A stretch of 64,000 bases of DNA from positions 558,001 through 622,000 of the forward strand of contig QUOL01000016.1 of NCBI GenBank assembly GCA_009761415.1. Direction: 5' to 3'. Source of the stretch: Sarcomyxa edulis (taxonomy: Eukaryota > Basidiomycota > Agaricomycetes > Agaricales > Mycenaceae). The notes below the pieces were generated by a model. It saw nothing but the letters and a program-made list of their open reading frames with translations, was not told the origin of the DNA and searched no databases. This document shows, piece by piece, positions 10,897-23,308 of this stretch (its first letter is position 1; the number at the start of each line of letters is the position of its first letter). The translations under genes were made by a program, and so were the position numbers.

Positions 10897-13800
10897 TTAT
10901 GCGGCGACTTGCCGGTTTTCACCTTCGCCACCCATTCTATCGTACCATTCTATCCCAGAAGTCGTCGGTGCGATGTACCCCGCCCGGATCGTGAAATCAC
11001 CAAACCTTTCTCCTTCTAATCGCTCGAGAGCATACCGTTTGATCATGGGCTTGAGAATGGCCAGGATTTCGGGCTCGCTCACAGTTTCTAGAGAAATTAG
11101 AGTGATGAGAAATTGAAGAGAAAGAGATCATCAGACTGCTCGTACCTCTATATATTTTATTGAGTCGCTGGCCGTAATAACCGCCACCTAGAAGCATTGA
11201 ATATGTGCCCGGTGCTTTCCCAACGAACGCCACCTCTGAGAAAGACAGGTTACTGTGAGTGATGGGCGAGAGAGACATGCCGATGAAGGACTGACCGGCC
11301 ACGTATGGTCGTGCACAACCGTTCGGACAACCCGTCATTCGCATGACGATGGAATCGTTGCGTAGACCGTTCTCTTCGCATATTTTCTCCACCTTGTCGA
11401 TAAGGATGGGCAGGTACTGAAACACGAATGAGATTCAAGTATTACATGGCAAAGAAATGTAGCAGCTCACTCTTTCAGATTCAGCCATGGCAAGACCTGC
11501 ATTGAGGATGTTTATCAGTGAAATGAGCCTCGATATATATGATGAAGAACGTACCACAAGTGGGGAATGCAACACAGGCGGAAGAAGACATTCGTAGTCC
11601 ACTATGCGACAGGTTGTCGAGCTTATACTTGGCCAACAATCTCTTGATTTCAGGTAGATGTTCTGTGGGTATATCCGACACAAGAAGATGCTGGTTCGCC
11701 GTCAATCGGAAGGTACCCTTGTGGACTTTAGCAATCTCCCGTAGACCCGTTTTGAAGTCACGCCCCGCTTCGTCCTGTACGCGGCCATTCTCGATGAACA
11801 TCGTGAAATGATGTTTGCCATCCTGTCCAGTAGCCCAACCATAATCGTCGACATTTCGGTTGAAAGAGTATGGGCGAGCAGGTTGCAGAGACCATCCCAA
11901 CCGTTTTTCGACCTCGGCCTTAAAGACGTCCAAGCCCATCCTATCGATAGTATACTTGAGTCGTGCATTCTAAAAACAAGTTAGCTCTGATTGTATAACG
12001 ACGCTGATGAGAGTAGTTACCTTTCGGCTGTTGAGAGAAAGGTCGTAAGGTCAAGGTCAGAACAAAAGGTAAGGGTATTCGACTCACTCTACACGGTTTC
12101 CATTATCTCTCTGTACTAGCATCACCTTCTCAGCCACGTCATTACCCTGCGCAACAGTACAGAAGCCGATGACGGTCCCAAGCCGAGGATATGTCTTCTT
12201 GTTAGCATGGGTGACGCCCATACCTCCACCAATCGATACATTGAAACCAGCAAGCTCTCCGTTATCATCAACGATAGCAATGAACCCTACATCATTGGCG
12301 AAAAGATCGACGTCGTTGGTGGGAGGCACTGCGATTGCGATTTTGTACTGCACAATTGTTGTGAGATGAGAATCAGAGACCAATCGAGACATGTAGAAAC
12401 TCACTTTACGGGGGAGATAGAATTCTCCATAGAGAGGCTCAAAGTCTTTCAGAGCATCGCCTGCCACAAGTTTCTTGTCCAACCAGATCTCGTGGTACGC
12501 GCTTGTACGTGGAATAAGATGTTCGCTGGCGCCTTTCGCGAATTCGAAGACTTGCTCGTGTAGCTTGGATAACGTAGGTATCGAGGAACAGATTACATTG
12601 CTACAACAAAAAATTCAGCCAATCGTTTCAACAAAGTCCTAAGAGAAGATGAGCATACCGATTGACGTCTCCACAAGCAGCCAGCGTATCCAACAGCGCC
12701 CTGTTGATAGATTGTATAGCAGGTTTCAAGTGCGTTTTGATGACCCCATGGAACTGGAATGTCTGCCTCGTCGTAATCTTGAACGTCCCTGAACCATGCT
12801 CGTCCGCTATTTGGTCCATCTGAAGCCATTGCTCAGGTGTACAAACGCCACCAGGCATCCTGACTCGAATCATGAAACTGTACGCGGGTTCTGAGCCCTG
12901 CGCCAGACGTTCGTCGCGGATATCACGATCGTCTTGTTGGTAGATACCGTGGAACTTCGTCAATTGCCCATCAGCCGCTGAGATGGCGCCCGTGGTCTTG
13001 TCCGCAAGACCCTCCGCGATGGTACCTCGTAAGAACTGCGACGCCGCTTTGATATGTTCGTTGGTGATAGGATCCGGTTCAGCTTCATCGACCTCAACAG
13101 AATCGACACCCAACACCTTCCACACCAAAGGCTCCCACAGCTTATACCCCGTCTGAGGTCCATCTGCATCTTGATCATTGCCAAGTCCCAACTCCGCGAC
13201 ACGCTGCCCGCCCAATTTCTCCAATCGAGCGTCCAAATCTTTGGCGGCTTTGTTGTAGTAGTGCGCGTCTTCGGGCCTGGGCCAATAATGACTATCTCCC
13301 ATACCGAACACCATGAACTTGAGTTTTGGGAAGAGCACCTCCCCACGCGTAGCTGCTGCGTTGAGAGCCTTGAAGAAGATGCGTCCATTCTGCGGAGGCT
13401 CGCCCTGACCAGCGACGGAAGTGATGAACGCGACGTGTTCCTCCTGAGCCAGACCCTCCAACGTGATAGAATCCAGTGTCGTTATCGTCGTATCTAGTCC
13501 TCTCTTCGTGCCCCTCATCGCTAGCCTCTTCGCCACCTTTTCGGCAGCACCGCCGTCAGACGCATACAAGATGAGGAGAGGGGGAGCATCCAAAGCAGTT
13601 ACGAGATCGTTATACGATTGCTCCGCCCGTTTCTTCCTGGCCTCCTTGACGTTCTCGCCCAAGCTGCTCACGAGCTCGGCGGCCATCTGTGGTTTCGACC
13701 GGACGAGTTGGGAGAGATGATTCTGGCGATCGAGGAACTGGTGCAATTCATTCTTGATGGCGTCTGAGTCGAGAGAGAAAGGCTCCTTCTCTGTATCCTC

Positions 13801-15723
13801 TTTGCTCGGATCCCACCTGTATAGAGGCCAGTATCCAGCGTCGACAGCGAGTTTAGTCTCCTTGAGGACCTCGAGAGCAGGTGTATGTTCCGTTTGGTAT
13901 GGCAAGTACGCGAGAACGACACTAGGTCCGTTGAACTTGTCTGCTTCGATCAACGATTGCAATACTTGGGAGTACGAGGAATAAACGGCAACACTGGCGA
14001 CATACACATCACCGTGGTTCATGGCGTACAATCCCACATCGTGTTTTCGGCGATGCGGGTCTCCAGAATTGCGGGTAGAGTATGGGAGGGTGTCGAGGAT
14101 GAGAACGTTGACGTTGAGGCCAGAAGCGATGGCGTGGTGAAGACCTGAAGATCCAAGATCGTATGACCACGCGTCCGAACCGATGATCCACCTCGAAGCA
14201 GCAGGGAAATGCGCACGCAAAGCAAGGATACGGTGGGCCGCTGGATGAGATATCTTCGTCGACTCAAGTCTCTCCACGATCTCCTTCCCTAGGGATTTAC
14301 TCTTCGCCCCATCGTCCTTCGCAAGAATCCAACGACTCAAAAGCGTGTGAAGTTCCTTATCCACTCCCTCATCCCCGCTTTCCAATAATTCTCGAACGGA
14401 CCTGATGAGGACAGCCCGTTGATCGAGTTGTCCGCGAACACGTCCCAAAGCAAATTCAGGACTCGTGACGATCTCGCCTTGGGCCGGGACAAGCGCGGGT
14501 GAATTTGATATTTCCAAACGGTCGCCGAAGAGATGGGTCAGGATCTTCGTATAGGCTGTTTCGTGTTTTGGAACGTGTGGTGCTTCGAGTGCGGGGAGGA
14601 CACCAGTGGGAGACGGTGGTGCTGTCACACCCAATTGAAGACGAGAAGATGGAGATGGAGGGGTAGCAGTAGCGTGTTGTATCAATTTGAGAATTTCTAT
14701 TGGCGTGATTTCACCGGAGCCTAGGACGCCGCTTTGAATGATGGGACGATGTTCCGAGTCGCGGTGTTGGATTGCGCTGACGACTTCTAGGTAGAAAGGG
14801 GTCCATTTCATCGACCATTTGCGGATTTGTTCGAGGACTATGACGCGAGTGGTACTTGTGGGGATGGCGGAAAGAATTCGGGATGGAAGAATGGGGTTAA
14901 TGAGAGATACGGATACGAAGGAGACACCTTCGACGTCGAATGTGATGTTGGAATATCCAAGGAAGAAGATGACGGTGTGTGGGTCTGAAGGGCCGCGGGA
15001 GGTGAAGGGGCGTAGGGGACGTCGGAGGAGGGCTACTGTGGATAGGGCTGCGAGCTCGTAATCCTTGAACAAGTCGAGTAGGGAAGGATCATCCAAAGGT
15101 GGGTCAGGGTCTGTCGGGCTGTCAAGGTTCTCCCCATTCCCATTCGTGGTGTGTCCGTTACCGTTGCTCGTAGTTGGAGTCCCAGCCTTTTCCTTGAGTA
15201 GATATGGCAGAACTTTATCTTCGTCTATCTCTTCGACATTCTCTCCTGCTTCTCCAGTATAAAAGGCATGAATGACAGCCTTCCTCTCGACTCTGGCTAT
15301 CCGCGATGCAAGCAGAGCATTGTCGTGAGCTTGTTGTGGAGTATACGAGACTAGGAAGAACGGGACGGCTGATCGGAGAAGAAGAACATCCGAGAGGTCG
15401 TGGTCCTTGAGGGCCAAATGAAGTACGACAGGGAGAGATGATAGGTCCGACAAGTGAAGTACCAGACGACTTAGGATCTGAGAACTCGAGGTGGTGGTCG
15501 TGTAGGACAATAGGTGCACCCCTGAATGTGCGAGGAGAGTCGTTCCAGGATCAGCGCCGAATGGGATTGGGATGACTGTAGGCCTATGTGCAGACGATGT
15601 AGACTTTGCCAAAGCAGAGAATTTGTCTGCAAAAGCTGAAGATGAGGGTAGAGATGGGTGGGAGTCTACCAAGACATCCGAGGCGAGGTAAGCTATGCGA
15701 GCTACGAGACCGCTTGTCGACAT
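10897..15723 (-). CDS. met5: Sulfite reductase [NADPH], hemoprotein beta subunit
   Basis: Very large gene of about 1,450 codons; one long exon covers 15723-12659 and several smaller exons run to TAA at 10897. It matches the fungal Met5 layout: an N-terminal pyruvate-ferredoxin-oxidoreductase-like region, a flavodoxin domain (about residues 710-870, [20 protein letters not shown]), then a sulfite/nitrite reductase ferredoxin-like half domain ([18 protein letters not shown]), a 4Fe-4S/siroheme half domain ([20 protein letters not shown]) and the Cys ligands in [20 protein letters not shown] and [14 protein letters not shown]. With the Met10 flavoprotein it reduces sulfite to sulfide for cysteine and methionine synthesis in the cytosol. 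All four expected Cys positions of the cluster are present, so the enzyme should be active. The gene lies between two aminotransferase paralogs; no operon-like link is implied. The start at 15723 is the first ATG of the long exon. Confidence 0.95.
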
Positions 15724-16038
15724 ATTGGCCTGTAAAACGATGGGTAAATGAATGAAAAAGGGAAGAAAGAGGGTCTTATATACCTGGAGTATCTGGCGAG
15801 GATAGGTTTGCGGTGAGAAGTCGAGGCAAGGTGCATTTTTTCGAACAAATATATTCTGGCTCGAATTCGGAATACTCGTTTCTCAAGCACCTCATTCTTT
15901 TGCAATCGGCCGGGTAACGTAATCCTATCTCTCCCATTGGATCAACGTATTCCAGATCGTATCATGGTATCTTATTATATTATTATTACATCTATCAGTG
16001 CAATCGACGAGTGGCAGCTAGCGGTATAGTTGTGCCAG
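15724..16038. other. Intergenic between MET5 and the phosphatase-like gene
   Basis: Promoter side of MET5 and 3' flank of the gene at 16039-16893. An A/T-rich ATTATTATT tract lies near 15968-15990. No CACGTG site was seen here. Confidence 0.5.
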
Positions 16039-16893
16039 TTATGGTGCCCTTGCAGCTGCATCTACAACCTCCATTCCATCGTCAGATAATAAATCTTTCC
16101 AGACTGCTACACTTGGAGGATACCCCCCATCTTCATCGTCATACAACTCTCCTTCGTCCTGGAAAATAGTCATCAACACATCCGCTACCTGGTATCCACT
16201 CGAAGCAGCTAGATAGCACGTTAACGCTGCGACAGCATCAACGGCCAAGTCCACCGGTGTCGTGATCAGAATCCGCACATCATGGTGCTGATTCGCATGG
16301 AGAGTATCGGTGTATCCAGAATTCGTCAAAAAGTCTCGCGCGGCGATGAGTTGGGTAAGAGTGAGGTCTGTTGACCCGTCACTTTCCGCGAGAGGTCGCG
16401 GAACGGTTAGGAGCAGCTGAGAGCGTTCCGGAGAAAAGTGCGAGGTTATAGTACGAGGTTCCGAACCGGAAGAAACGTCTGGGGATGGTCGGATAGAGAC
16501 TACGTGAGTAAACAAGGCGCCCAATGTATTCGTGCTCTTGAATTCATCTGTGCTATTACTGCCACCCGGTAGATCATCTGTGTCTTCGATGGCGACGAAT
16601 ATGCCCGGCATGACCTGAAGACACCGCGCTTGATTCGAGGCTTCCCGTGGTCTTCGCGATGCAGAGGATGGGGTTCTGTGTAATGATCCTTTCGGTGATT
16701 TCATGGATGCTCCTCTGGATAAAGACAAAGCTTTCCGGGGACGAGATGAATGGTGTGGTGCATCCCCTTGGAAAGATAGCTGTCGGTGATATGGATGAGA
16801 GCGGCGGCGACCGATGGAGGCCGGATCGTTACTAGAAGAGAGTGATATGAAAGACGTGGGCGCTGCGGACGGGTCAAGAATGTGGGTGGACAT
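16039..16893 (-). CDS. Dual-specificity-phosphatase-like protein lacking the catalytic signature
   Basis: Single open frame of 284 residues (ATG 16891-16893, stop at 16039). The first ~90 residues are Ser/Pro/Arg-rich and probably disordered. The rest has a folded look: MPGIFVAIEDTDDLPGGSNS, then ALFTHVVSIRPSP, a DLTLTQLIAARDFLTNSG helix and HHDVRILITTPVDLAVDAVA followed by ALTCYLAASSG. That order resembles dual-specificity phosphatases, where a strand ending in HCxxGxxR is followed by a Ser/Ala-rich helix. Here the strand ends in TTPVDLAVDA, with no Cys-x5-Arg. It therefore looks like a pseudophosphatase or a derived basidiomycete branch of that fold. The family call is an inference from layout; the coding call is safer. 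Confidence 0.55.
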   Translation of the reverse strand: MSTHILDPSAAPTSFISLSSSNDPASIGRRRSHPYHRQLSFQGDAPHHSSRPRKALSLSRGASMKSPKGSLHRTPSSASRRPREASNQARCLQVMPGIFVAIEDTDDLPGGSNSTDEFKSTNTLGALFTHVVSIRPSPDVSSGSEPRTITSHFSPERSQLLLTVPRPLAESDGSTDLTLTQLIAARDFLTNSGYTDTLHANQHHDVRILITTPVDLAVDAVAALTCYLAASSGYQVADVLMTIFQDEGELYDDEDGGYPPSVAVWKDLLSDDGMEVVDAAARAP

Positions 16894-18143
16894 GAAGTTT
16901 TGGTATAATTGCCTGGCGTTGAGGGTATTTTATAGAAGGGATGATAGGGGAGAAGAGTGAGGCGAGAATGGGCCATTTTGTGGGGCGGTCCTAGGCTGGA
17001 AAAGTGGTTGACCACTCGTCAAATTTGAGCCACCAGTGGCGGTGCAGATTTAAGTCATCTGAATGGCCGTGACAAACAATACACCGGTTAGCTCAACGCC
17101 GAAGCCTGGGCCGACCCCACCTACCAGGCTATCGGGCATCACGGGGACGGATCTACGAGCTCCTACAAGTTGCCTACAAGCTAGTACAAGTTTGGATCCA
17201 CGGAACGAGCTGCCCAGGAGATCAAGACCACTGCATCTGCCCCACAGCCCAGCCATGGCGCCTCTGAGCACCTTTGGTACCGAGAAAAACCGTGACCGCT
17301 GCGCACGGACACGAAGTTCTGCCCCGCGGACACATGATTCATTGGAAGATGGTGACGCACCAACAACTTGAAGCCTGAAGAGCCGAAAACCAGTGCTTCT
17401 GCTCCAACACGCAGCATCCTGTAGAGTGTTGTACCATTCGCAGTACTTAGTAGTCATTGAGAATTGGAGAGATAGTAGACCATCAAACGTACAGCCTTGC
17501 TACACATCTCGGTCATCCAAACCTTGCCTTCGGATCCAAGATATAGCAGGCATTTGACCATCGAAGTTGAATAAGCAAGCTTTGAAGCTACCCCGAGCTC
17601 TGAACAGGATGTAGGTAAGGACGCTGTTCAAGCAAACTGTCCACGAAGGCCTGATGATAAGAATGATCGAAGACCCGCATGAACCTGTGGTCTCGTTACT
17701 TCCCAACTTGAAATTGACTTGGAGGAGTTGCGGAGGAGAATGGAGGAGTAAATGTTGAGTAAATGAGGCCGTGACGATCCCGTGATGCGTGACGTTCGAG
17801 CGCGAAAGCCTTCAGATCAAGCAGGGGAAAACAACCGCCGATGCAAAATTTCATTTCAAATTGAGTAGCTTCCTATTTCAAATTATTTGACTCGAGGACG
17901 TCCTCTATAGCCAACACTAGTGGCAACAAATTGAGATGTTGCTTTGCGGTGTTTCATGCAGTCGGGGTGATTTTATGGTAGACTACGAAGCGGTGAGATG
18001 AACAGATAGTTTCAGCGACGTTTCTTCGATGCATCAACAATCCAGAAATTTGCTTTTGAGTGGAGATAGATCGACGATCATCTTGAAATACATTGATTTT
18101 AGATGCGCAATGTTCCTGTGGTAGTGCCAAATTCTTCATGAAG
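16894..18143. other. Unassigned stretch with dispersed repeat copy B
   Basis: About 1.25 kb. Overlapping open frames on both strands occupy 17050-17457 (102 residues + strand from ATG 17063; 135 residues - strand), neither with a recognisable domain; a small lineage-specific protein is possible. Near 17161-17195 TACAAG recurs at short spacing. Dispersed repeat copy B is at 17784-17843. The last part is the 3' flank of the second aminotransferase. Confidence 0.4.
17784..17843 (+). repeat. Dispersed non-coding repeat, copy B
   Basis: The block 17816-17841 is identical to the inverse of 5783-5808. The longer stretch 17784-17843 also aligns with 52328-52395: shared GATGC..ACGTTCGA at the left, AAGCCT and TCAA in the middle, and AAACAACCGCCGATG at the right. 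Confidence 0.7.
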
Positions 18144-19983
18144 CTAGAGTTTATGTAGTTTAACTTCATCAAGTGTCTCTTTTAGAGCATTGCAAATGGT
18201 GTTGACATCGCCACGTTTAGGGTCGATAGCTGTAGCACCCATATGCCTACGGAAATGATTAGTACACGGTGTGCATGGAACTCCACGAGAGCTTACCCAA
18301 TCCGGAGATACTTATCTGCAGATATCTATCAGCGTCAAGCTCGTGCGGACATGGGAACACGACGGACCTTTGATGCCTGCCTGTAGCCCACCAGCGACCA
18401 CAACACCCTTCTGGGACAGTCGTGGTAAGAATTCGGAGGCACTGACACCCTCTGGGAAATAAAGCTATATAGACAGGACGTTCGAAGGTTAATACGATCA
18501 AGCAATGAAGTGTAACGATATAATCATACGCACTGCACTCATTCCATTCGCAGCGTGCTCGTTATCCTTTGGTATCTGGCGGAATCCCAGCTGAGATGCG
18601 AAGGCCTTGACGTGTTTGCTCACTTGACGCTGTATTTTGAAGCGCTCTTCGAGAGTGGGGGAGGATTTCGTTATTTGGGTGAGTGAGGCATGATATGCGT
18701 AGATCAGATTGACTGGAGGTGTAGCAAAATATGCAGCTGTGTTGGCATCATATGCACGCATAATCGGAAGCCACCTGGATCATTTGAGATGACTGTTAAA
18801 AAAGGGTTGTTGTGAAGAGCAAGAACAAGTTGAGCACTTTTTCCAGCTAGCGTAGTATGACGTTACTGGTGTTACTCGAGATTCGAAAGCCTTGGCTAAT
18901 ATTCATTTCCATAATTACTACTCGCGAAAGAGTGGCAGATGCTCACTTTTATGGCTTTTTGGCTGGCGCAGACGATACTGAGCCCAGGGGGGGTACTAAG
19001 CCCCTTTTGGCTTGCGGTCAAGACAACATCGATGCCCCAAGCGTCCATACGAATTTCTTCGCTAGCGACTGAGCAGACGCCGTCTAGTACGACCTGCAAT
19101 TGACAATTAGATCATGATTTCTCGATGAGATGGCTGAAATCTACCAGTGTATTCGGGGAAACACGCCGAACGGTCTCCGCGATAGCTTTCGCATCTGACA
19201 ACACTCCTGAAGGACTTGCAGGTGAGTTTGACGCCACTGGTAAAGAGTCATTTTATGGACTTCTAGCATACCAGTTGAGGTATCCACGTGAGTGAATACG
19301 AGAGCTTTGAATTGCTTGGTTTTCAAGGCTTCCTCGATGGCTGGCTGGCTTACAGAAAGACCAATTTCGGCCTTGAGCACAGTGACAATGGCACCGTATG
19401 TTTCCAAGCTAGATTCAGGTGCATCAAGATAGCTGTTACGATCACAGAGTCCATGACATGTCAAGAAAAGCACTTGCCAGTCCCTGAACCCATCCCCGAA
19501 ATATCCGCTGTATAGCAGGAGAACATGTTCGCTTGGTTCTATCAGATTAGCAGCTACCTGTGGCCGATATTGAAAAACGTGAGCCTCACGTTTCGACGAC
19601 TTGGGGAACGAAGAACGTACCTGGTCCCAGCCTAAAGTCCCGGAGCCAGCGATGAGGAACGGTTGGCCTGTCGTGAACAGTACTTCCCTTGTCATTCGAA
19701 GACAGTTACGGAAGACCGCCACAAATTCAGGAGAAACATGCGACATGGAATGGTGAGCATTTGCTTTAAGTACCTGGATCGGTATGAGTACTCAGAAGCA
19801 TGGAGATCGAGGGTCAATACCTCATCTGTGAACTCGATGGGTCCTGGAATTCTGGAAAAGGAGTTGAGAAACAGCAGAGTGACATGCTTAGAGAAACATT
19901 CACGCTAAGAGTCTAGTGGATATGTCAATAGCGAACGTAGAAGGCGATACAGCCGATAAACTCACTTGTGAGGGGCCTGACAT
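18144..19983 (-). CDS. Alanine/serine-glyoxylate aminotransferase, PTS1-like paralog
   Basis: Second AGXT-type gene, pointing towards the 8.6-10.7 kb copy, also with many introns. Blocks: IPGPIEFTDE, VLKANAHHSMSHVSPEFV, GQPFLIAGSGTLGWDQV, ALVFTHVDTSTG, VVLDGVCSVASEEIRMDAWG, VVLTASQKGLSTPPGLS with the PLP Lys, YFATPPVNLIYAYHASL, GVVVAGGLQAGIK and DKYLRIGHMGATAIDPKRGD. The frame appears intact. The ATG at 19983 gives a short start (MSGPSQ) with no leader, and the last residues are EVKLHKL, ending in HKL at the TAG 18144-18146. HKL resembles the PTS1 peroxisomal signal; human AGXT ends in KKL. A peroxisomal role is therefore likely, with glyoxylate made by the glyoxylate cycle or purine/glycolate breakdown as substrate. 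As in the first paralog, the exon between the start and IPGPIE is not fully resolved. Confidence 0.85.
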
Positions 19984-20523
19984 AGTATAAGTTTTTTGCG
20001 AAACAGCTTGGGAACGACAGCATCCAATAACCCGAAACCCATACCTGCTTAAATGTTGTCATAATGGTGTCTGACTGAGTTGCGCCCGAAGTCGTTCTTT
20101 GGGCGTTTACTGAATCGACAGAAGTAGAGTGCGTGAGTCAGGACAAGGCTCAATACCCCGGAGTCTGCGAGCCTGCGAATAATCTCGATCAAGTTACTTC
20201 CGTCTGGATTGCCTAAATGCTACATCCGCTGCCCGTGGTTAGAGCGGGAAGACAATGGATGAAGGTGAGTATTAGAGAGCATGGCCTAATATTGAGAGTC
20301 CTAGAAGGGGTAAAGGTTCAGAGGACCGTGAGTCAAATAATCCAAGACAAGGAGAACAGAATCAAAATAATCATAATCTTTATCACGAGATTAACATTAC
20401 TAACGGTAGAGTGGCAAATAAATCGTGGATTGAAGTTAGGGCACACGAGTGATAGAATCCGGTGAAAGGTATCATGATAAATGCAAAAAGTATACAAGAT
20501 GAACCATGCATGCGTCCAGGCTC
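19984..20523. other. Intergenic, no gene recognised
   Basis: 5' flank of the second aminotransferase and 3' flank of the dynein gene. An open frame at 20217-20465 (+) has no family features. Confidence 0.5.
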
Positions 20524-23037
20524 TCAGCGACCAGCGATAATCCCATCAACAGCCCCATTGGAATGACCTCCACTGCCACTGCCACCTCCAACGATACCCG
20601 ATACAGTCTTCTGGAAGTCTGTAAACTCAGATTCCCGTGGAATAGCCATATCGCCAATATCGTATATATAAAGTTTCCCGTCGCTTCCTCCGAGAGCTGC
20701 ACGACGACCGTCTTTGCGATCCCATTGTAGTTTGTTGATCGCTCGGCCTGAGCCTACGGTAGTGGACACGACAGGCACCTTAGGTAGTTAGGTAGGTTAG
20801 TCTCTTGCTGGAGGGACTTCTGATAACTCGTCTCGTACCTCTGTATCTGCATTCAGATTCCACAAGTCGAATTTGCCCGAACCATCGACTGTACCAAACA
20901 TAGCTGGATGTCCAGGATGCCATTTGACATCATACACATAGTCGTCTGCTTCTTCGAACGAATAGATGGGAGGGACAGCATGTGGGGTCGTAGACGCCTT
21001 AGCCAACGATTTAGACCTCCACAGTTTGACCGTCCAATCAACAGAACTCGTCAAGAATAGATCGGAGAAATCGACGGGCCCAACGAGAGGATGGAAATGG
21101 AGACCCATTATAGGACCTGAGTGTCCTCTGTAAACATCGTATTGGTTTAAGCCGGCCTTGGCTCCTGCACGATCGTAACGGTTTGCTTGATATACGTTCC
21201 CTTCCTCAGTACCCACCCAGAAAGTAGTGGTCTCATTATCGGGGAAATCGAGAGTTGTGATGGCTACTTCGCCGGTTTTGTTGTGCCCGGCGTGTATGAG
21301 CTCGAGAGTTTCCTACGAAATCATGCAATGCTTGTATGAGAACGATTAAAACATATATGCGGAAGATAGAAGGCAAACCTGCGGTTGGGCTAGCATATCA
21401 ACAAGCCAACTGCAAACGGTGCCATCCGTACTACTAGTGATCAAATTATGGGCGTTTTGTGTTCCAACCATTTGCATGGCATAAACAGGATGCGTATGAC
21501 CAGCAGCTGATAATGGTGTTTTCAGTACGGGTAAGTGTTTGGATCGAGTATCCCATAGCAGAATTTGACCAGAATAGGTGCCGCCGAATATGAGGTTCGA
21601 ATGGAAAGGGGAAAATGTTACGGATAGTACGTCGGACTGAATATGTCTAGATCAGTCTTGTCGCACGATGATTGAAAGAGAAAACCCGTGGACAAACTTG
21701 TGAATGGAAGACGAATTCAGGACGCTCCAGTAAGTGGAGGTTCCAAACTGCGACAATGCCATCTGGCTCATTCAGAGCGGCTGGATTCTTGTTGTACGAC
21801 GCGACACTGAGTTCTGGATACTAGAGTCCATCAGAAAGAAGGAGGAATGGATAAAAGGCTTGAAATACTTTCGGAGACCAATCCACATCTGTAATAGAGC
21901 GATTCTTTCCATATCGTTCGTCCCAGAACTCGCATACGCGTTTGACGCGCTTTCCTTCGGACTCATCTCTAGAAACTGTAGCTTGAACACTTTAAGAGAA
22001 ACATATAGTTAAGAAGAGGCTTTACCCTCCGGATTCCGTGCCAATGGTATAATCACGAATATAATCGTAACCGTCATTTAGTGCTCTCTGCAGTATCTTT
22101 GAAGACTGTTCCACGAAATCAAGGAATTCAGGTGCAGCGAGGATACTAGCGCGCTCTTCCTCTGTTAGCTCTACACAAGAAGATCAACTCCCGAAGTTAT
22201 AGAGTATGAGAGACACGTACCTCGGATTTCCTCCTCGATCTCTTTCTCGAGTTTTACATTCTCTTCCTCAAGCTCTTTATCCCGAGCCGCTTGTTCTTCC
22301 TCGACCTCTCGCTCTTTCAATACTCGTTGCCGTATCTCTTCCTCGTACGCCTCGGGTGTCTCTGTTTCCACTGCAGTCGTCTGCACCTCCTTATTGTATA
22401 TGACGCGTTCCTGTATATGCGAAATGAGACCATGTACCCGCAACGAGATCCATGATTGTCGTACCTTCTGTGGCAATTCGAATAACTCTTGCTCGATATC
22501 AATGAGATCAACGATTGACCTCGGCGTCATAACCCTATGGACAAGAATCAGCGCCATTGCTTTGCAGTTCTGGCCTGCACAACTAACCGGTCCATGACAT
22601 GATCAGTAGCCGAATTGGTGGATTGAACAATAGTGGTCCCTCCAAGACTACCACGATCGGAAGCAAAATCACTCTGTCGGCTGGCTCGTCCGGAAACGGA
22701 AAGGCCAGATGCACCAGCGAGGCTACTTGGAGTATAACCACCAAGAGAGGGTGTACCAGGTACGGAAGATGGAGTTATGTCGCCCCCGCTATCTGCACCA
22801 CCGCGACCGCTTCCTACGAGATAGTTGACCAGATCATCAACGTCTTTACGAGCAACGGAGGGTCCAGAGTTCTATGTGAATGTAATGTAGGTGTCACTGT
22901 GGGGTTGACATATAAAGTAAACGCACCTCGGACGGTCTCCGTTCAGCCTCCGCTTTTTGTCTGTCGGCTCTAGCTTTCCGAAGTTCTGCAAGTTTGGCTC
23001 TCTTGGCCTCTATCTCTGCCCTGCGTTTATCCGACAT
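20524..23037 (-). CDS. Cytoplasmic dynein intermediate chain
   Basis: Multi-exon gene, ATG at 23035-23037, TGA at 20524. The N-terminus is a basic coiled coil ([20 protein letters not shown]...[12 protein letters not shown]) as in dynein intermediate chains, where it binds dynactin p150/Glued. A Ser/Gly-rich linker follows, then a charged Glu-rich coiled coil (22200-22400). The C-terminal half is a WD40 propeller: [82 protein letters not shown]. The propeller binds the heavy chain. The protein ends in a Gly/Ser tail. It works in minus-end-directed transport and nuclear migration. The propeller is split over several exons with introns near 20779-20800, 21310-21380 and 21640-21700. Confidence 0.88.
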
Positions 23038-23308
23038 GAAGAATCAAATTGCGAGTAAGTGTTGAAGGGAACGAAAACGCGTAACTGCAGACGACTGGAA
23101 ATGGAAATATTTTGGTCACGCGATGTCCAAACGCGTGAACGCGTATTACATAAAACACTACACCTGTATTGGACTTCGGAGCAAATGTAGAGTCTTATAC
23201 ACATCGATGTTTACCCAATGGTGCTTTCTTTGCTGGTCAATTTATCGTACACTGATCCTGAGTGCTATCATGATTGTACTCCTACTTCATACAAAGTTCA
23301 TAGCAAGT

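Noticed and set aside
13054..13720. Plus-strand open frames of 147 and 85 residues
   Set aside because: They are antisense to the long exon of MET5, whose protein is unmistakable.
17050..17457. 135-residue minus-strand and 102-residue plus-strand open frames
   Set aside because: They overlap each other, in a locally GC-rich stretch that keeps frames open. Neither shows a recognisable domain, so no gene was called.
8575..20000. A serine/glyoxylate/sulfur biosynthetic gene cluster
   Set aside because: AGXT, MET5 and the distant serine dehydratase touch related metabolites, but unrelated genes lie among them and no shared regulatory sequence was seen.
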